Assembly (NCBI GenBank): GCA_026126305.1
Contig: JAHCJI010000007.1
Location: 62,001 to 126,000 of the forward strand
Direction of reading: 5' to 3'
Length of the DNA stretch: 64,000 nt
Source of the DNA: Phycisphaeraceae bacterium
Lineage (GTDB): Bacteria; Planctomycetota; Phycisphaerae; Phycisphaerales; UBA1924
Positions 34,701-43,570 of this stretch are shown here, piece by piece. The translations under genes and the position numbers were made by a program. The stretch's first letter is position 1. The number at the start of each line of letters is the position of its first letter. The notes beneath the pieces are model-generated. The model saw only the letters and a program-made list of their open reading frames with translations, was not told the origin of the DNA and did no database searches.

Positions 34701-35083
34701 TCCTACGCCGCGGCCCCATTGAAGCCGCATCTCGGCCATCTCGAGCTTCAGGGCCACCTGCTTTCCGCGGCTCCTACGCCGCGGGCCCATTGAAGCGCGT
34801 CGTTTGTGTTCCTCGCCAGCCACCCGAGCAACCTTTCCGCGGCTCCTACGCCGCGGCCCCATTGAAGCCGTCGATGGTAGTGGTCGAGACCCATGCCTTG
34901 ATGCTTTCCGCGGCTCCTACGCCGCGGCCCCATTGAAGCACGTGTCCATACCCGGCGGTGCGCTGGCGTCGCTGACTTTCCGCGGCTCCTACGCCGCGGC
35001 CCCATTGAAGCGGCTGCTGCGGACTACGCCGGTAACACCAAGGGGCCCTTTCCGCGGCTCCTACGCCGCGGCCCCATTGAAGC
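31760..35083 (+). CRISPR. CRISPR array, 47 repeats and 46 spacers (type I-G)
   Basis: 36-bp repeats start CTTTCCGCGGCTCC and end GCCCCATTGAAG followed by T or C. Each contains a 7-bp hairpin, CCGCGGC-TCCTAC-GCCGCGG. Spacers are 34-37 bp, period about 71-73. I counted 47 repeat starts from 31760 to 35048. Repeats 1-9 end in T; repeats 10-47 end in C. Repeat 43 (34761) has one internal C-to-G change in the CGGCCCC stretch (reads CGGGCCC). All others look identical. No repeated spacer was noticed. Transcription on the + strand is inferred from the ATTGAAG handle. Open frames inside the array (with RGSYAAAPLK or MGPRRRSRGK repeats) are not genes. Confidence 0.98.
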
Positions 35084-35568
35084 CCGTAGGTGGTGGACGA
35101 TGAGCCAAGGCCGGAGCTGAATCCTTCCATCGCCCCTCAGGGGCTCTCCCGAGGAGTGCCGACCCTTTCCACGGGTTGCGCGGCGGACTGCTGTACCCGT
35201 GGCGACAGGCCATCGCCCCGTTGGGGCGGGAACCCCCACGCAGTGCCCCCGCCGGTGGTGGGGGAGGGAACAGGCCCCCCGCGCAGCGAGAACCCCCCAC
35301 GGCGCGGGCCCATAACGCCGCGGCCGACCCCCTCTGGCGTGCTCCCAGGGCCGCTCGGGGGCGGGCAGGCCGGCGCAGCCCCATTCCAACCAGCCCAGCC
35401 CGCACAACCGGCCCCATTCTGCCCGGCACGAACCCGTGCGGCTGGCGGCGGGGCCGGATGTATTCGATGACGGCACAAAGCGGTCGGCGTGTGCTGGTCG
35501 CCAAGAAGGGGTGGACGCGGCCGACGCCCGGCCGCCCGCCCGTGGCCGGCAACTCAAGGAGTGCCAAA
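35084..35568. other. Intergenic region after the CRISPR array
   Basis: 485 bases. It begins directly after the last repeat and is GC-rich, with G- and C-runs and short inverted repeats (e.g. GCCCCCGCC...GGTGGTGGGGG around 35240-35270). Long open frames cross it but have no recognisable domain or ribosome site. An AAGGAG box at 35556-35561 belongs to the next gene. Confidence 0.6.
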
Positions 35569-36336
35569 ATGAGTACGATCAGCAGGACGCAGCAGGGGAC
35601 GCTCGATTTCTTCAACCTCCGCATCGCCGACTGGGCGGCCAACGCCGAGCAGCTCGAGCTGAATCCCGACGACCTGGCAACGCTGTCGGCGTTGCTGTCC
35701 GCGGCCCAGAGCAACTTCGACGCCGCCAAGCAGTTGGAAATCGAATACCGCGCGGCCGTCGACCTCCAGGACGAGTCCATCGAAGCGCTGTACAACTTCG
35801 GATCGCTTCTGGTCCAGCAGATCCGCGTGGCCGCCAAGAAGGATGGCACCGACACGATCTACGCCCTGGCCAAGATCGACCCGCCCAAGGATCGCACGCC
35901 ACGCACCGTAGCGCCCGTGCCCACCGGCCTGAGCATCCGCGCCACCAGCTTTGGCGACCTGACGCTCACCTTCGAGGCCAACAAGGGCCTGGGCTCGGTC
36001 TTCATCATCGAGCGGCAGACGCGTCCCATCGGCGGCCAGCCGGGGACGTGGGTCTACGCCGACACGATCAGCGAGAAGGCCTGGACCGACAACAACGTGC
36101 CCAACGGCGTGGCGTCGGTGCGCTACCGCGTGCGCACCAAGCTGACCAACGGAGTGCTCAGCGACTGGAGCGACGACAAGGGCTTCTTCTTCGGCACCAG
36201 CGGCAACCAGGCGGCCCCGACCCAGGCCCAGCAGGCCAGTGGTGGTGGTGGTGGGGGTGGTCAGAGCCTGACCATCGAAGACGCCCAGGCCCTCAAGGAC
36301 GCCCAGACCGCCAAGGGCGCCATGAAGGCAAGCTGA
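35569..36336 (+). CDS. Helical/FN3-like protein of unknown function (family member 1)
   Basis: 255 residues; AAGGAG at 35556-35561 supports ATG 35569. The N-terminal ~110 residues are alpha-helical, starting LDFFNLRIADWAANAEQLEL, with a Trp and a 'xLGL/LEL-N/D-P' turn. Residues ~118-215 look like a fibronectin-III-type beta sandwich: ...TGLSIRATSFGDLTLTFEAN, WVYADTISEKAWTDNNVP, VRYRVRTK. A poly-Gly linker (~222-229) precedes a short acidic helix. No signal peptide. Three diverged relatives with the same helix-then-beta plan are at 54.4, 58.8 and 60.2 kb. I know of no assigned function; structural or adhesion roles are only guesses. Confidence 0.78.
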   Translation: MSTISRTQQGTLDFFNLRIADWAANAEQLELNPDDLATLSALLSAAQSNFDAAKQLEIEYRAAVDLQDESIEALYNFGSLLVQQIRVAAKKDGTDTIYALAKIDPPKDRTPRTVAPVPTGLSIRATSFGDLTLTFEANKGLGSVFIIERQTRPIGGQPGTWVYADTISEKAWTDNNVPNGVASVRYRVRTKLTNGVLSDWSDDKGFFFGTSGNQAAPTQAQQASGGGGGGGQSLTIEDAQALKDAQTAKGAMKAS

Positions 36337-36382
36337 GCCAGCCGGCACGGCGGGATCAAGGATCAAACAAACAGAGACAGAC

Positions 36383-36910
36383 TCAACCGGCCCTGGTGCG
36401 TGTACCACGGCCGGTTTTTGCGTGGTCGCTCATGTCCTCGTCGTCCTCGTCGGACATGATCTCGCGAGAGGTGCGGCCGGCGATCAGCGAGGGACGCGAG
36501 TCGCAGTCTTGCGGGGGCTGGCCCGGCTTGTTGTGCAGCACGTGGGAATCGGCGTCGTAGCAGCCACGCATCTCGTCGTAGGCGGTCTTGTCCCACAAGG
36601 GAGCGCCCGTGAAGTAGGCGGCGCGGGCGATCAGGTGGCTGGCGATGGGCGCGGTGATGAAGAGCATGCCGATGACCAGGATCGATTCGAGGATCACGTC
36701 CAGACGGGTAAAGTGCGTGGCCACGGCCAGCACCATGCAGCCCACGCCCAGCGTGCCCGCCTTGGTGGCCGCCTGCATGCGCGTGTACACGTCGGGCATG
36801 CGCAAGAGCCCGACGGCGGCCATGATGCTGAAGAACCCGCCGATGAGCACCAGGACCATGGTCAGGCCGTAGTTGAGCCAGACCGACGCGGTGGTGATGA
36901 ACTCGTTCAA
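36383..36910 (-). CDS. mrpG: Na+/H+ antiporter subunit G
   Basis: 175 residues from TTG 36910, which overlaps the mrpF stop (TTGA). Three transmembrane helices with VLIGGFFSIMAAVGLLRMPDVYTRMQAATK, the conserved G-x-LRxPDxYxRxHA-type motif of MrpG (here Met-Gln-Ala), then LGVGCMVLA and LFITAPIASHLIARAAYFTG. MrpG is normally ~110-130 residues; the ~65-residue polar, acidic C-terminal tail (from ~112) is extra and encodes the overlap with a terminator of the opposite gene. Last gene of the mrpA-G operon. Confidence 0.9.
   Translation of the reverse strand: MNEFITTASVWLNYGLTMVLVLIGGFFSIMAAVGLLRMPDVYTRMQAATKAGTLGVGCMVLAVATHFTRLDVILESILVIGMLFITAPIASHLIARAAYFTGAPLWDKTAYDEMRGCYDADSHVLHNKPGQPPQDCDSRPSLIAGRTSREIMSDEDDEDMSDHAKTGRGTRTRAG
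36385..36419 (+). terminator. Rho-independent terminator of the helical/FN3-like gene
   Basis: CCGGCCCTGGT-GCGTGT-ACCACGGCCGG forms an 11-bp stem with a single C/C mismatch and is followed by TTTTT. It lies ~50 bp after the stop at 36336 and overlaps the last codons of the convergent mrpG. Confidence 0.85.
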
Positions 36911-37263
36911 GGCCGGGCCCTCCGCTCGAGGAACAAGGCAAAGGCCGCCGTGCCAAGGAACAGGATCAGGCCCATGATCAGGCACACGCTCAGCAGCACG
37001 GGCCGGCCGATGAGAATGGCAAACAGCGCGATGACGGCCACGGCGAACATGCCCAGGAGGTCCAGGGCCACCACGCGGTCGGGTAGCGTGGGACCCAAGA
37101 GCAGGCGGATGAGGCAGCCGATCATCGCCAGCGCGAGCGTGCCCAGCACGAAGAGCATGGCCACCTTGATGGCCACAGGGCCGTCGTTCAGGGCCGGGGC
37201 GATGGCTTGTGCCAGTGTGGGCGCGAGCGTGTGGGTGAGCGTGTGGGTGAAGGCCGGGATCAT
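36907..37263 (-). CDS. mrpF: Na+/H+ antiporter subunit F
   Basis: 118 residues from ATG 37263, overlapping the mrpE stop (ATGA). After a ~28-residue polar N-terminal extension come three helices with LIRLLLGPTLPDRVVALDLL, the MrpF signature (GPTxxDRxxAxD), and a C-terminal helix ending FLERRARP. Small membrane subunit of the multi-subunit antiporter. Confidence 0.92.
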   Translation of the reverse strand: MIPAFTHTLTHTLAPTLAQAIAPALNDGPVAIKVAMLFVLGTLALAMIGCLIRLLLGPTLPDRVVALDLLGMFAVAVIALFAILIGRPVLLSVCLIMGLILFLGTAAFALFLERRARP

Positions 37264-37709
37264 CGCGTTACCTCCAGCAGCCGGCGCTCGAACCCGTTCT
37301 TGATCTCGGCCCGCATGGCGTCGGGGTCTTGCACGTGCATGAAGTGGATGAACAGGATCGACTTGTCGGCGGCCACGTCCAGGCTCAGCGTGCCGGGGGT
37401 CAGCGTGATGAGGTTGGCCAGGATCGTCAGCTCGGTATCCGAGAGCTCTTCCAGCGGCACGGCCAGCACGCCCGGGCGGAGCTTGCGCAGCGGGCTGAGG
37501 GTGTAGTAGGCCATCTTGATGTTGGCGATGACCAGCTCGACGGTGACGTAGAAGCTGAAGTGCGCGATGCGGCCGACCTTGCTGTAGTACGAGCCGCGCA
37601 TCTCTCGCGGGATCACAAAGCGCAGCGTCAGGAAGGACACGACAAAGCCCACCAAGAAGTTGGCCGGCGTGAACGGGCCGATGGCCATGGCCCACACCAA
37701 CGCGAGCAC
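37260..37709 (-). CDS. mrpE: Na+/H+ antiporter subunit E
   Basis: 149 residues from GTG 37709. The MrpE pattern is clear: NFLVGFVVSFLTLRFVIPRE, FYVTVELVIANIKMAYYTL, and TILANLITLTPGTLSLDVA then LFIHFMHVQDPD. The first helix seems cut: codons upstream back to 37733 give [10 protein letters not shown], which fits the family N-terminus (LLNLLLALxW). The only start-like codon there is ATA at 37733-37731, overlapping the mrpD stop as ATAG. Either a rare ATA start or an internal GTG is used. Confidence 0.9.
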   Translation of the reverse strand: MLALVWAMAIGPFTPANFLVGFVVSFLTLRFVIPREMRGSYYSKVGRIAHFSFYVTVELVIANIKMAYYTLSPLRKLRPGVLAVPLEELSDTELTILANLITLTPGTLSLDVAADKSILFIHFMHVQDPDAMRAEIKNGFERRLLEVTR

Positions 37710-37729
37710 GAGATTGAGAACGAGCGAGG

Positions 37730-39379
37730 CTATGGCTTGTCCTCCTGTTCAGGCGTGGGGGTGGGGCCGGGGATTGCCGGGTTGGCCAGTTCGTGCAGCG
37801 TGCCGGCGACGGCCCGATCGTAGTTCTCGCCCAGGACGGCCCGCTGGTAGGCCTGCGAGTCGAGCATCTGCTCGCCCGCGCGCAGCGCCGTGCGGTAGAG
37901 CGGATCGACGAACACGCCCAGCGCGATGGTCGCGCCCGCGAGCACGACGATGGGGGCGGCCATGCAGGCGACCTGCCGGCGATCGGCCACGCCACGCACG
38001 GGCGGGGGCTCGGGCATAGTCTCGGGCGGCTCCTTCCAGAACGCCTCGGCCCAGATCTTGGTCATGGAGTAGAGCGTGAGGATGCCCACGCCCAGCGAGG
38101 CCGCCACCAGGGCGAACGCGCCCGAGGCCAGGCCGCTCTTGACCAGTACGAACTTGCCCCAGAAGCCCGTGGAGATGGGGATGCCCGCCAGCGAGAGCGC
38201 CGAGCACAGGAACAGCACGCCCGTCCACGGATGGGTCTTGACCAGCCCGCCCAGGTGCTTGAGCTCGCTGGTGCCCGCCAGGCGCTGCACGAGCCCGCTG
38301 ATGAGGAACAGGTTGCCCTTGACGATGCCGTGGTGCAGGAGGAACATCGCCGACCCGGCCAGCGCGATGGCGGCGGTCTGCCGGGCGGCCTCGGTGTCGG
38401 GCTGGGCCCGCGCCATGGCGTACAAGGCCACCGCCAGGCCCATGAGCATGTACCCGATCTGGCTCACGCTGTGGAAGGCCAGGATGCGGCGGATCTCGAA
38501 CTGGCACGCGGCCCCGAGCACGCCGGTGACCATCGTCAGCCCGCTGATCCACATCAGCACGGTGGCGGTGATCTCCATCTGCTGGTCGAACAGCAGCGTG
38601 AAGGTGCGCAGGATCGAGTACACGCCCACCTTGGTCAACAGGCCCGCGAACAGGGCCGTGATGGCCACCGGCGGCGTGTGGTAACTGGCCGGCAGCCAGA
38701 AGAACAGCGGGAAGACGGCGGCCTTGATGCCAAAGGCCACCAGGAACAACATGCTCACGGCCGTGATGGCGCCGGGGTTCTCGGCGCGGTCGAGCACGAT
38801 GGACAGATGGGCAAGGTTCAGCGTGCCGGTCATGCCGTAGAGCAGCCCGATGGCCGCCAGGAAGATGCCGCTGGACAGCAGGTTGAGCGTGACGTACTTG
38901 ATGGCGCCTTCGAGCTGGCCGCGCTCCCCGCCCAGGGTCAGCAGCACGAAGGAGGCCAGCAGCATGATCTCGAACCAGACGTACATGTTGAAGATGTCGC
39001 CCGTCAGGAACGCGCCCGAGCAGGCGGCCAGGACGGCGTGGACCAGCGGGTGGTACCCGAAGCTCTCGCGCTTGCGGTCGATGGCGCCGATGCTGTAGAT
39101 GACGATGGCCAAGGCGATGACGCCGTTGAGCAGCACGAGCATGGCGCTGATCGTGTCGGCGACCAGGGTGATGCCAAAGGGCGCGGGCCAGCCGGCGGCG
39201 TTGGTGGTCACGATCTGCCCATCGTCGGTGGCCATCATCAGGCTGATGGCCGCCCCCAGCAGGCTGACCGCGCCGGCCACGCTGACCACCCGCTGCATCA
39301 GGCGGTCCTTCCACAGCCCGATGCACAGCACCGTGGTGGCCAGGGGGATCAGGATGGGTGCCACGACGGTGAGGTTCAT
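37730..39379 (-). CDS. mrpD: Na+/H+ antiporter subunit D (complex I-like)
   Basis: 549 residues; the ATG overlaps the mrpC stop (ATGA). Multi-spanning NuoN/MrpD family with [40 protein letters not shown] (the Glu of the WFE motif is the key helix-5 residue), [20 protein letters not shown] with Lys, and [14 protein letters not shown] ~40-residue polar Pro-rich C-terminal tail is extra. Forms one of the two ion-translocating modules with MrpA. Confidence 0.95.
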   Translation of the reverse strand: MNLTVVAPILIPLATTVLCIGLWKDRLMQRVVSVAGAVSLLGAAISLMMATDDGQIVTTNAAGWPAPFGITLVADTISAMLVLLNGVIALAIVIYSIGAIDRKRESFGYHPLVHAVLAACSGAFLTGDIFNMYVWFEIMLLASFVLLTLGGERGQLEGAIKYVTLNLLSSGIFLAAIGLLYGMTGTLNLAHLSIVLDRAENPGAITAVSMLFLVAFGIKAAVFPLFFWLPASYHTPPVAITALFAGLLTKVGVYSILRTFTLLFDQQMEITATVLMWISGLTMVTGVLGAACQFEIRRILAFHSVSQIGYMLMGLAVALYAMARAQPDTEAARQTAAIALAGSAMFLLHHGIVKGNLFLISGLVQRLAGTSELKHLGGLVKTHPWTGVLFLCSALSLAGIPISTGFWGKFVLVKSGLASGAFALVAASLGVGILTLYSMTKIWAEAFWKEPPETMPEPPPVRGVADRRQVACMAAPIVVLAGATIALGVFVDPLYRTALRAGEQMLDSQAYQRAVLGENYDRAVAGTLHELANPAIPGPTPTPEQEDKP

Positions 39380-39723
39380 CGGTCGGTGGTCCGCATCTGG
39401 TTGAGGTCGTCGGTGCCGACCTCCTTGTACGTCCGATTCACGAGCACGATCGTGAACGCCAGGATGGCAAAACTGATGACGATGGCCGTCAGGATGAGCG
39501 CCGGGGGCAGCGGGTCGCTGTAGCCCGGGGCCAACTGCTGCTCGCCCTCGGGGATCAGGGCCGGGTTGCCCCGCACCAGCCCGCCCGCGGCGAAGATCAG
39601 CAGGTTCGCGCCGTGGCTGATGAGCGCCAGGCCGATGATCAGCTTCACGAAACTGCGACGCAGGATCATGTAGATGCCCGTGGCGTACAAGGCACCGACC
39701 GCGACGGCAAGCAACAGTTCCAT
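39376..39723 (-). CDS. mrpC: Na+/H+ antiporter subunit C (NuoK-like)
   Basis: 115 residues, three helices. AAAGGAGG lies just upstream of ATG 39723. Motifs: [20 protein letters not shown] then [14 protein letters not shown], and [20 protein letters not shown], which is diagnostic of MrpC (DPLPQALVLTAIVI). Lies 13 bp downstream of mrpB. Confidence 0.95.
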   Translation of the reverse strand: MELLLAVAVGALYATGIYMILRRSFVKLIIGLALISHGANLLIFAAGGLVRGNPALIPEGEQQLAPGYSDPLPPALILTAIVISFAILAFTIVLVNRTYKEVGTDDLNQMRTTDR

Positions 39724-39736
39724 CCGCGGCCTCCTT

Positions 39737-40153
39737 TCAGGAATCCTCGGCCAGGGTCAAGAGGATCAACAGGCAAACACTGAGCACGGTGAGGTACACG
39801 CCGATGTCGAACAGCAGGGGCGTACCGATCTTCAACTCTCCAAAGCCGGTGACGGTGAACCCGACCCATTGCCCGTAGAGGAAGGGCGACCCCTCGATCA
39901 GCCCGGGCAGGCCGCTGACCAGGGCCATGCCCAGGCCGACGGCGATATACGTGGTCAACGGCAAACGCAGGATGCGATAGACCGCCGGCACGCCGAAGGC
40001 CATGGCATAGAGCATGAAGGCGCTGGTGGCCAACAGCCCGCCGACGAACCCGCCCCCGGGCTGGTTGTGCCCGCGCAGCAGCACGATGATGCTGAAGATG
40101 ATCAGCAGCGGCAGCATGAAGCGCGTGGCGGTGCGCAGGATGATGGAGTTCAT
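39737..40153 (-). CDS. mrpB: Na+/H+ antiporter subunit B
   Basis: 138 residues from ATG 40153, overlapping the mrpA stop (ATGA). Four helices with the MnhB signature [20 protein letters not shown] and [20 protein letters not shown]. It matches the free-standing MrpB of seven-gene (group 1) operons. Confidence 0.95.
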   Translation of the reverse strand: MNSIILRTATRFMLPLLIIFSIIVLLRGHNQPGGGFVGGLLATSAFMLYAMAFGVPAVYRILRLPLTTYIAVGLGMALVSGLPGLIEGSPFLYGQWVGFTVTGFGELKIGTPLLFDIGVYLTVLSVCLLILLTLAEDS

Positions 40154-42594
40154 GCCAGGCCCCCTTGCGCGGGGCTGTCCTGACGCAGCCGCAGCAGCGT
40201 GTACACGCCCACGGCGGCCAGGCCCAGCACGGCGATCTCGCCCAGCGTGTCGAGCGCCCGGAAGTCGACCAGGATGACGTTGACCAGGTTGCGTCCATAG
40301 GCGGCGTGCTGGCCCGGCACGTCGGGCAACGCGGCCTGGTTGTAGAACCACGAGATGCCATCGTCGGCGGTCGTGGCAAACGAGGACACCACGAACGAAG
40401 CCATGAGCAAGCCAAAGGCGATCCCGATCGCCGCGTCTGCGAACTTCGCGGGCTTGCTGCTATAGACCGCGAACCGGGGCAGGTGATACACCACGAATAC
40501 GAAGATGATGACCGTGAGCGTCTCGACGGCGAACTGGGTCATGGCCACGTCGGGCGCCCCGAACAACACGAAGATCACCGCCGACGAGTACCCCACCACG
40601 CCCAGCACCGCGATGGTCGACAGGCGGCCGCGCATCTGTGTCGCGGCGACGGCGGCCACGCAGATCATGCCCACCAGCAGGGCCTCGAACAGCAACTCGG
40701 TCCAGGCCACGTTGGCCTTCGCCGGAATCGCGCCGCGGAATGACTCGACGACGCCGCCCTGCCAGAACAAGAGGCCCCCGGCCAGCAGGATGGTCGTCAG
40801 CACAGTCACCTGCACGTAGACGCGAAGGTATCCGTTCTGGAGCAGGCGGGTCTGGAAGGTGGCAAGCGAGTTGGGCCCCACGACACCGTTGAACAGGACA
40901 TTGTACAGCCGCTCGCAGCCGGCAAGGGATGCGAACCTGTCCAGTGGCGCGGTGATGCGCCTCCACGGACCGCGTGCGAGGAACAAGGCCACGCCGACCG
41001 TGAGCGCCACGCCGCTGAGCAGCAGCGCCATGTTCGGGTGCGTGGCCAGGTAGATCGCGCTCAACTTGGCGAGTTCGGGCTCGTGCGTGCCGGCGATCGA
41101 AGCCGCCGTGCCGTTGATCAAAGGAACGGCGAACAACGCGGGGACCAGCCCGCCCACGATCGTGAGCGCCGTCAGCACGATCGGGCCGATGAGCATGGGC
41201 GGGGGCGCTTCGTGCGGGTGCTTGGGAAACTCGCCCTCGACGGTGCGTGCCATGAAGAAGGGGCGAAAGCCCGCCTGGAGCCCGGCCACGCCCATGAACG
41301 CGCCCGAGATCGTGGCGATGGCGGCCCAGAGCCACAACGCCTCCTGCGGCCCGCCGTGCGCGTGCAGGCTTCCCTTGAGCAGCAGTTCCTTGCCAACAAA
41401 CCCAAGCAGCGGGGGCACGCCGGCCATCGACAGGCCCGAGACCAGCGCGATGATGGCGGTGACGGGCATGGTGCCAAAGAGCCCGCCCATGCGCTCGGTG
41501 TCCTTCTCGCCCGCCTCGTGGTCGACGATGCCCGCGACTAGGAACAAGGCCCCCTTGAACAGGGCATGGGCCAGGATGTACGCCGCGGCCGCCTGCGGGG
41601 CACCGAGCCCGATGAGCATCACCATGACGCCCAGCGAGCCGACGGTGGTATAGGCCAGGACCTTCTTGTAATAGGTCTGCCGGGTGGCCAGGTAACTGCC
41701 CAGCAGCATCGTCGCACCGCCGAAACCAGCGAGAGTCCACTGCCAGGCCGGGTCGTCGGCGAAGGCGGGGTTCATCCGCGCGACGAGATAGACCCCCGCC
41801 TTGACCATGGTCGAGGAGTGCAGATAGGCACTGACCGGCGAGGGCGCTTCCATCGCGTTGGGCAGCCAGAAGTGGAACGGGAACTGCGCGCTCTTGGTGA
41901 AGGCACCAGCCAGAATCAGGATCATGGCACCAAGCGTCAGCGGACTGGCGGCCAGGGTGCTTGGATTGGCGACGATCTCGCTGACCGAATAGGTGCCAGC
42001 GATCTGGCCCAGCAGTACCATGCCCGCGAGCATGGCCAGCCCGCCCAGACCGGTGATCACCAGTGCCTGGAGTGCGCTCTTGCGGGCCTTCTCACGCTCG
42101 TGGTCGAAGCCGATGAGCAGATAACTGGTGATGCTCGTCAGTTCCCAGAAGATGAACAGCAGGATGAGGTCGTCGGCCAGGACGAGCCCAAGCATGGCGC
42201 CCATGAAGCCCATGAGATAGCCAAAGAAGCGGCCACGCTTGGGATGACCGTCCAGATAACTGTTTGCATACAGCACGATGCCCGTACCCACGCCGGTGAC
42301 CAGCAAGGCGAACAGCGTGCTCAGGGCATCGACCCGGAAGGAAAAGCGGACGCCCAGGGAGTCGGCCCAGGCCCATTGCACGATGGTGGCCCCGCCCGCG
42401 CCGACGCCCGTCATCTGGGTCAGGTAGTACACGAAGCCCACGAGCGGCGCGATCGCGAGTACGTACCCGGTGGCGCGACCCATCGCGCGGTGCAGCGTGG
42501 GTGCCAGCAAGGCCAGGAGAAAGATGGCTGCCAAAGTGCCAACGATCAACGTACGTGCTCCGTTCCATCGCCCTTGGCTAAGGCCTTGAGGCAC
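40150..42594 (-). CDS. mrpA: Na+/H+ antiporter subunit A (large, complex I-like)
   Basis: 814 residues from GTG 42594; a TTG at 42549, giving LIVGTLAAIFLLALL, is a credible alternative that fits the family start better. The N-terminal ~500 residues are NuoL-like: LFALLVTGVGTGIVLYANSY, ILLFIFWELTSITSYLLIGF (WELTS Glu), FPFHFWLPNAMEAPSPVSAY, LAHALFKGALFLVAGIVDHE (Lys). The C-terminal third holds the MrpA-specific domain, including DVAMTQFAVETLTVIIFVFV and VNVILVDFRALDTLGEIAVL. First gene of a tightly overlapping mrpABCDEFG operon that exports Na+ in exchange for H+ and supports pH and salt homeostasis. Confidence 0.95.
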   Translation of the reverse strand: MPQGLSQGRWNGARTLIVGTLAAIFLLALLAPTLHRAMGRATGYVLAIAPLVGFVYYLTQMTGVGAGGATIVQWAWADSLGVRFSFRVDALSTLFALLVTGVGTGIVLYANSYLDGHPKRGRFFGYLMGFMGAMLGLVLADDLILLFIFWELTSITSYLLIGFDHEREKARKSALQALVITGLGGLAMLAGMVLLGQIAGTYSVSEIVANPSTLAASPLTLGAMILILAGAFTKSAQFPFHFWLPNAMEAPSPVSAYLHSSTMVKAGVYLVARMNPAFADDPAWQWTLAGFGGATMLLGSYLATRQTYYKKVLAYTTVGSLGVMVMLIGLGAPQAAAAYILAHALFKGALFLVAGIVDHEAGEKDTERMGGLFGTMPVTAIIALVSGLSMAGVPPLLGFVGKELLLKGSLHAHGGPQEALWLWAAIATISGAFMGVAGLQAGFRPFFMARTVEGEFPKHPHEAPPPMLIGPIVLTALTIVGGLVPALFAVPLINGTAASIAGTHEPELAKLSAIYLATHPNMALLLSGVALTVGVALFLARGPWRRITAPLDRFASLAGCERLYNVLFNGVVGPNSLATFQTRLLQNGYLRVYVQVTVLTTILLAGGLLFWQGGVVESFRGAIPAKANVAWTELLFEALLVGMICVAAVAATQMRGRLSTIAVLGVVGYSSAVIFVLFGAPDVAMTQFAVETLTVIIFVFVVYHLPRFAVYSSKPAKFADAAIGIAFGLLMASFVVSSFATTADDGISWFYNQAALPDVPGQHAAYGRNLVNVILVDFRALDTLGEIAVLGLAAVGVYTLLRLRQDSPAQGGLA

Positions 42595-42711
42595 TCCCAG
42601 GGGCGATAACCGAGCGATGGTATCCGTGGAAACCTCGCAATCGGTGGATCAGGATCGGCTGTTGGGGTCATCCGCTTGAGGATCTGGATGCGAGGCACTC
42701 CAGAATCCTGA

Positions 42712-43371
42712 TCAGGCGGCGATCGTGGCTGGATGGTCGGCGACCAAGATCTCGGCCTCGGTCTTGGAGACCACCTCTTCGACCGTGTGCCCCGGGGCAA
42801 CCTCGGTCAACACGAATCGGCGTTTGGCCGGGTCCATCACCAGCACACACAGGTCGGTAATGACCATGTTGACGCAGCGCTGCCCGGTCAGCGGCAGCGA
42901 GCACTGCTTGACGATCTTGGACTCGCCCTGCTTGTTGCAGTGTTCCATGGCGACGACGACTTTTCGGACCCCAGCAACCAGGTCCATCGCCCCACCCATG
43001 CCCTTGACCATCTTGCCGGGGATCATCCAGTTGGCGATGTCGCCCTCCTGGCTGACTTCCATGGCACCCAGAATGCACATGTCGATGTGCCCGCCACGGA
43101 TCATGGCGAAGCTGTCGGCGCTGCTGAAGAAGCTGGCCCCGGTGCGGGCGGTGACAGTCTGCTTGCCGGCGTTGATGAGGTCGGGATCCACCCGATCAGG
43201 GGTTGGGAATGGTCCAATACCCAGCAGCCCGTTCTCGGACTGGAGCCAGACATCCATCCCGGGGGGGATGTGGTTGGCCACGAGTGTGGGCATGCCGATG
43301 CCCAGATTGACGACGTATCCGTCACGGAGTTCCTGGGCCGCCCGGCGGGTGATTTGGTCTCGTGTGAGCAT
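42712..43371 (-). CDS. scoB: 3-oxoacid CoA-transferase subunit B
   Basis: 219 residues from ATG 43371 (MLTRDQITRRAAQELRDGYV). Family I CoA-transferase beta subunit: VNLGIGMPTLVANHIPPGMD, the catalytic Glu in LQSENGLLGIGPFP, and MDLVAGVRKVVVAMEHCNKQ. Transfers CoA between 3-oxoacids (acetoacetate) and succinate or another donor. The partner subunit A, normally adjacent, is absent on both sides: upstream is a chemoreceptor in the other direction, downstream the mrp operon. An upstream frame extension exists but is not convincing. Confidence 0.92.
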   Translation of the reverse strand: MLTRDQITRRAAQELRDGYVVNLGIGMPTLVANHIPPGMDVWLQSENGLLGIGPFPTPDRVDPDLINAGKQTVTARTGASFFSSADSFAMIRGGHIDMCILGAMEVSQEGDIANWMIPGKMVKGMGGAMDLVAGVRKVVVAMEHCNKQGESKIVKQCSLPLTGQRCVNMVITDLCVLVMDPAKRRFVLTEVAPGHTVEEVVSKTEAEILVADHPATIAA

Positions 43372-43570
43372 GGGTAAGTGTACCCGCGGTCCGAGGGGCG
43401 ACGGCCCGAACAAGGGGCGAGTGGCTATGGGTGGCCTGTGAGAAATATCACAGTTGCACGGATCGTGCCTCGGAATGACCAAAGCGATCGTTTGCAAGCG
43501 CCGATGCGATGCTGTCCGCGTGGGTGCCGGCATAGTGATCGGCCCGGCGTGAGTGTAAGGGGGCTTTGAC

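Noticed and set aside
31760..35083. Many short open frames with RGSYAAAPLK or MGPRRRSRGK repeats on both strands
   Set aside because: They are translations of the 36-bp CRISPR repeat (12 codons) joined through spacers and have no ribosome sites.
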